Below, in pieces: positions 55,762 to 64,000 of a stretch of DNA of 64,000 nucleotides. Each line of letters opens with the position of its first letter. Position 1 is the stretch's first letter. The stretch lies in assembly GCA_027924585.1 (NCBI GenBank), contig BSBM01000232.1:31395001-31459000 (forward strand), written 5' to 3'. The notes beneath the pieces were generated by a model, which worked only from the letters and a program-made list of their open reading frames with translations, searched no databases and was not told where the DNA came from. The translations under genes were made by a program, and so were the position numbers. The DNA is from Larix kaempferi (taxonomy: Eukaryota; Streptophyta; Pinopsida; Pinales; Pinaceae).

Positions 55762-58700
55762 TTTGATTGGGAGTAAAAGAAAACGACAAAGGAAGCATGC
55801 TCATCAAAAAAATGACAATGAAGAGCGTGAGAAGAATAGAGAAAGAATGAGACAACAAAGAGCAAGCTTGAGAGAAGAACAAGATGCACCTTTGGTGCAA
55901 CAAATTCCAATAGAGGACAACCAAGGTAAATTTTTGAATTATATGCTACATAATTTAAATATCATATTTTATCTATCTCTGATAATTTGTTATATACTAA
56001 CTCTTTTTTTTCATTTGTCTTATTAAATTTTATTTGTAATAATATTTTTAACAAATTGTTATATAGACTACAAAATTAGTAACAATTTTCCAAAAAAATT
56101 AACTATTTCATAATTTAATTTATTTACTATTTATTTGTAATGATATTCTTATTTCTTTCATCTATTTGTTATTTATATTTCAAAGTTTGCAACAATTTTC
56201 AAGTGGCTAACAAATGTTATTGGAACAATTTTCAAATGAAATGTACACTTGGATTCTATTTTCATGTTAAAATGTACATATTTTTAACTATTTTCAAATT
56301 TCTAAGTTGCTAACAATTTTCATTGTTATTGGAACAATTTTCAAATTAAATATACACTTGGACCCTATTTTCAACTTAAAATGTACATATTTAACTATTT
56401 TCAAATTTTTAAGTTACTCACAATTTCAAGTTAAATTTAATTTCAATTCTTGTTTTGTTATTTGTTAAAAAAATATTTGTACAATTTGTTATTTAGACTA
56501 CAAAATTAATAACAATTTTCCCAAAAAATTAACTATTTCATAATCTAATTTATTTACTATTTATTTGTAATGAATATTCTTATTTATTTCATAACTTTGT
56601 TATTTATATTTCAAAATTTGTAACAATTTTTGTGTTACTTGAATAATTTTCAAGTGTCTAACAAATGTTATTGGAACAATTTTAAAATGAAATGTACACT
56701 TGAAAATTCTATTTTCAAGTTAAAACATGTATATATTCAACTATTTTCAAATTTTCAAGTTGCTCACAATTTTCAATGTTATTGGAACAATTTTCAAATT
56801 AAATGTACACTCGGACCCTATTTTAAACTTAAAATGTACATACTTAACTATTTTCAAATTTCTAAGTTATTAACAATTTCAAGTTAAATTTAATTTGAGC
56901 TCCAAGCCTCAACATGTGTTGATTGAAATAACTATCAATGTCTAATTTTAACTTAGTCCTCATTGTATTTGAAATGAACATTGTGATAGTTACATGTATT
57001 AAAGTTATAAAATTCAATTTGAAAACAAATGAAATGAATAGTTATGTAATACATGTAAAATTCAATGGCAACAAATAAAATGAACATTGTAATAATTATG
57101 TAGTAGTTGGAAAATTCAATTATGTTGTTTTTAATGTATTTTCAATTCATGTACACCAATTTTTTCTATGCATGAATGTAGAGATAAGTTTTAAATATAT
57201 TTTTTCTTATAATAAGAATATATTTTATTTATACTTCAAAATTTGTAACAATTTTCAAGTTAAATGGATAGTTATGCAATAGTTGGAATATTCAATTCAC
57301 ACGCAATTTTCAGTTTGTTAATTTCCACATCAAATATCAAGTTACTAACAACTTTAAAGTTCAATGTACAACTATCAAGTTACTAATAATTATCAAGTTA
57401 AATTATACATAATTGATTTTCAAACTTTACTAACAATTCTCAATCTAAATGTACAATTTCAAGTAACTACATACATATTTTGTTATTTTGAATTTAAGTC
57501 ACAAATGTTTTTCTTGTTTTTAATTTATTTTCAATACTTATACAAAAAAATTTCAAGTTAAATGTACATATTTATTTATTTTGAATTCAAGTTCCAAACA
57601 ATTAAATCTTGTTTTAAAAGTATTTTCAATTCTTGTACCAATTATGCATTTCAAAACACTTCAATTTGGTATTTTAAAATTAATCGATCCTTGCATAGTG
57701 CATTTCTGATTGAAATTCCCTTCACATGAATTTTGATTATGTAAGGAGAGATTATGGTCATCCATCACAACATGGTGATCAAGAATCACATGACCCTGTG
57801 CCCCCTCATGATCTTGATCAGCCATCGCATGACACCTTGCCCTCTCACATTTCTAGTATAATTGGGAGTTGCAGTGGGGTTGGAAGGGGTACAAATTGTC
57901 TTGAGAATTGTGCAGTTTTTTCTACACAATAAGAGATTGGAAACTCGATCCCTAGTCGGACAGTTAGAGAGCATGTCAATAACATAATTGAGTAATATTT
58001 TGAACAACCGATTCAACGATGGCACAAGCTCAAATCCTACGTGGATTGATAAAACACAAAAAAATGAAACATGCCACAAACTTGTTGGTTTTTCAAGATG
58101 CTAAAATAAAAAATACATGCGAGAATGCAATAGAAAATGTAAGAACTGCATTATCTTCGTTTGGAAAATCAAGAAATAATGATATCTGAGCTGCTCGTAG
58201 GGAAATTACAACAGTTGTTGTGACACAAAGCACCTTAAGAAATCGAATGGTATCAACAATGGCATCATTGCTCAAAGTTTAAAAAAGAACATTATTCAAA
58301 TATACTAAATTCATTGTCCGGATAGATGAAAATGATGAAGCTGCTTGTTGGGCTCTTATTTGTAGGCAACCCTATCGAGGCAGGATGGCAGCGGGCGTAA
58401 AGAGAAGGTGATAGAGTTTTGGGATAGCCATTCTCGTGCTATTCCAGATAGAAAGCATGTCCTGTGAAAACGTTTATCCAGAGGCATTTATCAGGAGCAT
58501 TGTAAGCATGTGATGGAGATGACGGGAGTTGCACTTTATGAGGAATTCCAAGAAACCAAACCTGGTGTTCAAATATCATTTAGCATGTTCAACAAATTGA
58601 AACTGTGGTATATTAGGACGAATACGATTCATGACACTTGTTGTTGCCGGTACCACGTTGAATTTCAACTATACTATGACACGTTTCTGGATTTTTGCAA

Positions 58701-60616
58701 AAGGCACTGAAACGATGAACTGGCTCCTCACACAGTGCGAGATTTTATTTGTATGATACTATGCAACATGAATCTTGAACAAGTGTTTTTCAATAAGAGG
58801 TATGTAGGTGGGAGAAGATGCCCTGAATGCGGTGATTTGACATTGTTACATAGAAAATTTCCTATCGATACAACACACCATGGATTATCAGATATCACAG
58901 TTATATGGAAGAGGTATGAGTATGTCTCCATGAATCCATCATCTTCTTCATCTATGCCATCTAAGAGGATCGACTTGCTTGAGGATGAGATTCTTGTTTC
59001 AGATTTCATGGAGAAGTTTCAAAGTCAGATTTATAAATACATAAAGCACTCCCATAGGTTCAGGTGGCAAGCTTCAGAATTCAAACATTCTCGTGAGGTA
59101 TTTGAGCCGAACACAATATTATCAGTGGTAGACTTTGTTGGGAACTACACATTTTCTCCTCAGAGAGAGATACAAAGTGAGTACTATCACTCTGACCATG
59201 TGTCTATCTTTGTACATGTATTATACAGACATGCTCAGGAAATCATTGATGGTAGGGATAGCACTCCTCAGTCACGTGAAGTGATCAAGGAGTATCATTT
59301 TTATGTCAATGATGATCGTGAGCATGAAACATTGTTCGTTCAACACTGCTTTGGGTTGATTTATAATTCATTCAGGCAGAGAGGCATATCATTTACTGAA
59401 CACTGGATTTGGTCAGATGGGTGTGCAAAGCAATTCAAATCGGTATGCTTATTTTATTGGTTGAGTTTCCTTCACAAAGAGACAATAATACGACACACCT
59501 GGAGTGTTTTTGAAATAGGGCATGGAAAGGGTGAACATAATGGCGTAGATGCATGTGTGAAACGAGCACTTTGGAGGTACCATATGAGTCATGGTGCAAC
59601 CTGTATCAAATGCTCCACGGAAGTAGTTGATTGGTGCACATGTCATTTGGTACATCAAGGTTGCGAACCAGCAAGGCTGGTGTGCAGGTAATAAACTCCA
59701 AACTCAATTAATAAGGTAATAACATTCAATATCATCATTTCCAAAAGAATACATACTCAATAGGAATTTATATATGACAAATTGAATCCCATGCAGGTTC
59801 TTTTGGGATGTTTCCCTTGGTGATGTGAATAGATCCATGTCGTGGTATTGTGAGACCATACCTGGTACCAGGTAATTACATTATGTTCGAAGTAAAAACA
59901 TGGGTGACATATTTTCCATTGAAATGAGGAAGTATGCTTGTTTTTGTGATTTTTGCATTGATGCAAATGGATGCGGGCTTCATCACTGTGAAAATGATGT
60001 ATATGTGAAACCATGGAAATATGTCCCTCTTAATCCAAAGGGCCCACATCCAATTCCAACATGGAAAGAGATGCACACTGATGAGGAAATGGTCTCATTA
60101 GATCATGATCGAGTTTCTGATATGGTTAGGGAAGGTACAAGAGACTTCATTAAGTTAATTAGTTCACTATATATTACACGTATACGAATTTTGTAGAAAT
60201 GCACATAGGACATTTGAATAATATTTGTAATTTATCTTGCAGGTGATGTATTCGTTGTCATTGCACCCCCTCATAACCAAGAAAATGTGGCATATTATTT
60301 GATGCGATGCACACAATTAAAAAGTAGGTTGTTGCGACCCTATCAAGATGGAGACTTCACATACCAAATTGGAGACTTGGTTCTAATGGGACACTTTTCT
60401 GAAAGAGTGAAAAAACAGGGTGTTCATATTATTTACAAAGATTTTATGCCTGAATATATATCATACCAAAACAATCATTTGGTGGCGGCAGCTCGGATAC
60501 ATCTAATAGAAATCAAGGTGAATAGAAGTGAGCCAAAGAGATGGAAGATGACAAAAGCTGACCATGATCGTATTATGGAGACTTGCATTCCTATAACCCA
60601 TTGGCCAGATGAATGA
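55762..60616 (+). pseudogene. Broken multi-exon gene for a DDE/D-like (transposase-type) protein
   Basis: Probable exons: 55762-55925 (very basic, GSKRKRQRKHAHQKN and RERMRQQRASLRE, donor CAAG|GTAAAT); an uncertain N-terminal part near 57726; 58019-59687; 59797-60134; 60243-60616. Two introns of 109 and 108 bp have clean GT...AG ends and keep the frame. Catalytic-like blocks are VDFVGNY (59131), WSDGCAKQFK (59416) and GHGKGEHNGVDACVKRA (59521). A CCCRYHVEFQLYYDTF block precedes them and a Cys-rich block (CFCDFCIDANGCGLHHC) follows. I know this DF..NY / SDG..QYK / HGKG..DG.G..KR pattern from uncharacterised transposase-like proteins of many eukaryotes; the superfamily name is not certain. Stops at 58187, 58280, 58465, 58708, 59873 and a frameshift near 58405 show that it is dead. 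Confidence 0.6.
55926..57700. repeat. AT-rich repeat array in the first intron
   Basis: Diverged copies of caattttcaagt, gttattggaacaattttcaaa and aaatgtacac words. A larger unit of about 430 bp repeats, with tagactacaaaatta at 56064 and 56494, and shorter units of about 115-125 bp lie inside. It shows no coding signal and probably is intron. Confidence 0.7.
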
Positions 60617-62087
60617 GTTACATGTATGCCACTTGCATCATTGTTGTCATGTTGTATTGTTGAATATTTTTTTGGAGATTTTTGTGGAGGTTGTTTTATA
60701 AATGTATTTTTGTAGATGCTTTAATGCCAATATTAAAAATACTAAATGGGAGGCTTTTGTGAAAATTGGGTCATGGTGCTCCAATGTGAATACACTTGAA
60801 TGTATGGTCAGTGATCCATGAACTTCCTCCATAATAGTTTTATAAATATTTGTTTAGATGCTTTAAAAACAATATTAAAGATCTACTACATAGTTAAATT
60901 GTAATGTGTAGACAACATAATGTAATTGTAAAATTTCAATTTTAAATTGTAATGTACATTCTAATTTTAAATTTTGATTTCAAATACAATTGTAATGTAA
61001 TTGAGAATTTAAAATACATCTATACAATATAAAATTGTAAAATTTAAATTTTAAATTGTACAATGTATTCTAATTTTAAATTTTGATTTCAAATGCAATT
61101 GTAATGTAATTGAAATTGAACTTTAAAATTGCAACAACGCTTTGAATTTTCAATTGAAATTACACATTAAATTTTAAATTGTAATTGAATTGGAATGTGG
61201 AAATTGTAATTGAATTGTAATGTGTAGACAACATAATGTAATTGTAATTTCAAATGATTTCAAATACAATTGTAATGTAATTGAGCATTTAAAATACATC
61301 TATACAATGTAAAATTGTAAAATTTAAATTTTATATTGTACAATGTATTTTAATTTTAAATTTTGATTTCAAATGCAATTGTAATGTAATTGAAATTGAA
61401 CTTTTAAATTGTAACAATACATTGAATTTTGAATTGAAATTACACATTAAATTTTAAATTGTAATTAAATTGTAATTGAATTGTAATGTGTAGACAACAT
61501 AATTGTAATTTCAAATGTAATCTAATTTTAAATTTTGATTTCATTTATGCAAATGTAATGTAGTTGAAATTGAGCTTTTAAATTGGAATTGAATTGGAAT
61601 TGAAATTACACATTAAATTTGAAATTTTTATATTGTAATTGAATTGGAATTGTAATTTCAATTTTAAATTGTAATGTATGTATCCAATTCTAAATTTTGG
61701 ATTTGCAACTGTAATGTAGTCAAAATTGAAATTTTAAATTGAACTAAATTGTAACCGCATATCAAGATTGAAATTTTATATTGTAATCACTGTACATTAA
61801 ATTTGCATTTGAAACGACAAAAAAAAAATTGTAACTGTAATAACTATATCGAGATGTAATATAAAAAAAAATCGATTTCAAATCAGATACAAAATACACA
61901 TGAAGACATCAATATGATAAAATATACAAAATATGTAACAAAATATCCAAAAGTCCATATCCAAAGTCCATATATGATAAAATTCCATGTATAAATGATA
62001 GAAATCTATATCCAAAACATGAAAATGTATACATAGATCATCAAAACATGAAAATATCCAAAACATGGAAATGTATACATCATAAAC
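60617..62087. repeat. AT-rich intergenic repeat array
   Basis: From about 60880 to 61830 the sequence is a diverged tandem array of aattttaaattgtaattga words; tgtgtagacaacataa recurs at 60905, 61221 and 61487. No gene. It separates the two convergent gene remnants; the rest (61830-62087) is the 3' flank of the minus-strand gene. Confidence 0.65.
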
Positions 62088-64000
62088 TCATTGGCCACTA
62101 CCCCTACGAGGCCCTTGATCGGCCATGTGACTTCCTTCATTTGTAGTAGACCGATGTTGGCCCCGAGTAAGTAAACTATGAAGGAAGGCCTCGATATTCG
62201 TCGAGTCAATGGTGATATATGGCATCTGGGTAGATGGCCCTTCATCAGGACCACGTGGTCGAGTTGAATCCCAATCATTTGAGAAATTCATTGCAGCATT
62301 GACACTTGCCTGTAGCGATGCCTATGTAAGATGCCATTACATGTAATAAGTTAGATTTATTAAAAATTAAAACTAAAACATAATTTAAGTTATAATTCAA
62401 AATCGAAACATAAATTACAAAAATAAATTACTAAATGTGATTAAATAATGAATTGGAACATAAATTAAAACTCACCTTTGTGTCTAGACCCGGCTGGTCA
62501 GGACCTTCGCGGTCCTCATGTCTATCATCAGGAGCAATGCCCTTTCCTTTTCCCTGTACAATTTGAAATTCATTTGAAGTTAAGATCTAAAACATAAAAT
62601 ATCGAAAATTAATAAATAAAACATAAATTATTTAAACTGAGAAATAATAAACACAAATTAAATTGGAACATAAATTATAACTTACCTCAACTACTGTCGT
62701 CCATGGGTTGGGACAAGCGGATGGACTAACCGATGGCTCACTACCAAAGAGTTGGTCCATGAATGTGGTCCCCTGCATGGAGCAATATAATATAGATCCC
62801 TTAAGTATTATTGACCATTCAATTTACGACATATAATACGATGTAACATGAAAACATATATACATAATTGTACAAAAGTATACCTATCCTGGAGCGACGT
62901 ATCTACGATACAACCGAAAGTATGCATCTCGGGCTAATTGAGCATACCCCTGTATAGCCTCACCATCCAAAATCCTGAGCAGGTCATCATTGACCCACTC
63001 TATATCTAGATGTGCAGGTGCAAGGGGTGGTATAGATGCCTCTCCATGCATAGGAACAACAACACTTCCCATGGCAGTGAACAACGACTCTGCAATGTCA
63101 TGTCTAGCCTCTGCAGCAATTTGAGATGGTTGTGCCACGTCCACCGACCTGATAATTGTCCTGTCTGGAATCAGTACCAACCTCAGAGGGGGTGGAACGA
63201 AGGTAGTGTCTCTATGAGCTCCAGGACGTTGGTAGGAGCATCCCCTACCAGCCCCAAAGAACTCAGACCCTGTGCTGGTGATCTGGGTGCATATCCAAAA
63301 CAAAATCTGCATAAATATGTTTTGAAAAGTACAATGGGGCCTAGTCATGGTGGGGGAACATGCCCCACGCTCCAAAAAATCTATCATATACATATGGTGC
63401 AGCGGACTCCAACTCAAACGCCTTGAGTCTAAGCGATTGACCGACAGGGCGGTCATGAGGGATGTCAAACAAAGTACCCTCGATGTCATGCCCTTTTATG
63501 GCGACTTTGACATCCTCCCACTTGTGGGGTGCCATGAAATCGTGTCTCCTCCTCTAGCATGGAAAACGCCAAATGTCACTAAGAAGTCCCACCCTCTTGT
63601 AGAGGGCCAGCATGTCATCCACTATTGATAACATCATGAATAATGATCGTCGAGTGGGAGAATCCTCCCTCAATGTGCATAAACATGAGTGCACCCACTC
63701 TCGTTGGGTAGTAATATCAGTGAGAGTGATGCGTGTGACCTCATCGTCGTACAATCCCCCTTATGGACTTACAATCCAAACCAAAACACAAATGTTACTG
63801 AAAATATATATTATAGCTTGCAACTGAAATTCAATGCATTATATACTAAAAATTTACTTAAAATGTATATAAAAAGAAATATGCACCTGATGCACTCGTG
63901 TCTTGCCGCACATCCCCCTCCTAGGGATTAAGATGTATGTCGTCTTGATGAACCGACACACTATCCCCCCTACTGCTACCACCAATGGCAGTTGACACCG
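62088..64000 (-). pseudogene. Unrecognised multi-exon gene, 5' end outside the window
   Basis: Exons on the minus strand, in gene order: beyond 64000 to 63887 (donor CAG|GTGCAT); about 63770-62884; 62772-62686; 62553-62476; 62321-62088, ending TGA. The last three are phase 0 with clean AG/GT borders and each is a multiple of three, which supports real exons. Readable protein: EVTRITLTDITTQREWVHSC, MLSIVDDMLALYKRVGLLSD, KWEDVKVAIKGHDIEGTLFD, AAPYVYDRFFGAWGMF, WVNDDLLRILDGEAIQGYAQ, RDAYFRLYRRY, and a low-complexity tail ending GSGQ. Stops TAG near 63555, at 63341 and 62884 (just before a donor), and near 63920, plus a frameshift near 63300-63345, indicate decay. No domain is recognised. It converges on the DDE-like gene and may be its partner in one element. 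Confidence 0.5.

Noticed and set aside
63307-63340. A 34-bp intron between frames of the minus-strand gene
   Set aside because: Too short for a plant intron and no proper donor; a one-base frameshift is more likely.

Overview
The window is nuclear DNA of a vascular plant with a large, repeat-rich genome. The evidence is one MIKC-type MADS-box first exon, plant Copia and Gypsy (OTA-type) retrotransposons, L1-like LINEs carrying a plant RNase H, and almost no host genes in 64 kb. The MADS box resembles seed-plant sequences and its first intron must be long, so a gymnosperm is my best guess, but a fern or another large plant genome is not excluded. Nearly all coding sequence is transposon-derived and broken.

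Layout. 1-3650: 3' part of a Copia element (pol remnant, minisatellite-rich 3' region, 3' LTR). 3650-11430: gene-poor DNA with one decayed minus-strand reading frame ending in a coiled coil (6886-9842). 11430-18500: AT-rich DNA with LINE fragments (zinc-binding domain, RNase H), tRNA-like SINE-type repeats and short tandem duplications. 18512-18699: MADS-box exon 1 on the minus strand. 20330-23300: fragments of a second LINE family. 23330-25448 continued at 51461-51658: one L1-like LINE cut in two inside its RNase H.

25449-51460 is a complete but inactivated Gypsy element (26 kb, 5-bp target duplication CCCCA) that split that LINE. Its order is LTR, tRNA-Asp-like primer site, small ORF, gag with several CCHC knuckles, protease, a second gag-like module, RT, RNase H, integrase, an apparent internal promoter rich in AACGG motifs, then a long coiled-coil ORF, then LTR. 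Within that last ORF sits a 10.3-kb element with 3.65-kb LTRs and no coding interior (39256-49533, target duplication AGAAG), a LARD-type non-autonomous retrotransposon. After it inserted, a 2286-bp segment across its left junction was tandemly duplicated with a short templated filler. The order of events (LINE, then Gypsy, then LARD, then duplication) can be read directly.

51659-54225: AT-rich DNA, another copy of the second LINE family and another SINE-type repeat. 54470-64000: what looks like a large, decayed DNA transposon with two convergent multi-exon genes. One (plus strand, 55762-60616) encodes a DDE/D-like protein preceded by a regular array of six 12-bp palindromes. The other (minus strand, 62088 to beyond 64000) is unrecognised. 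AT-rich repeat arrays lie in the first intron and between the genes. This region is the best candidate for something undescribed.
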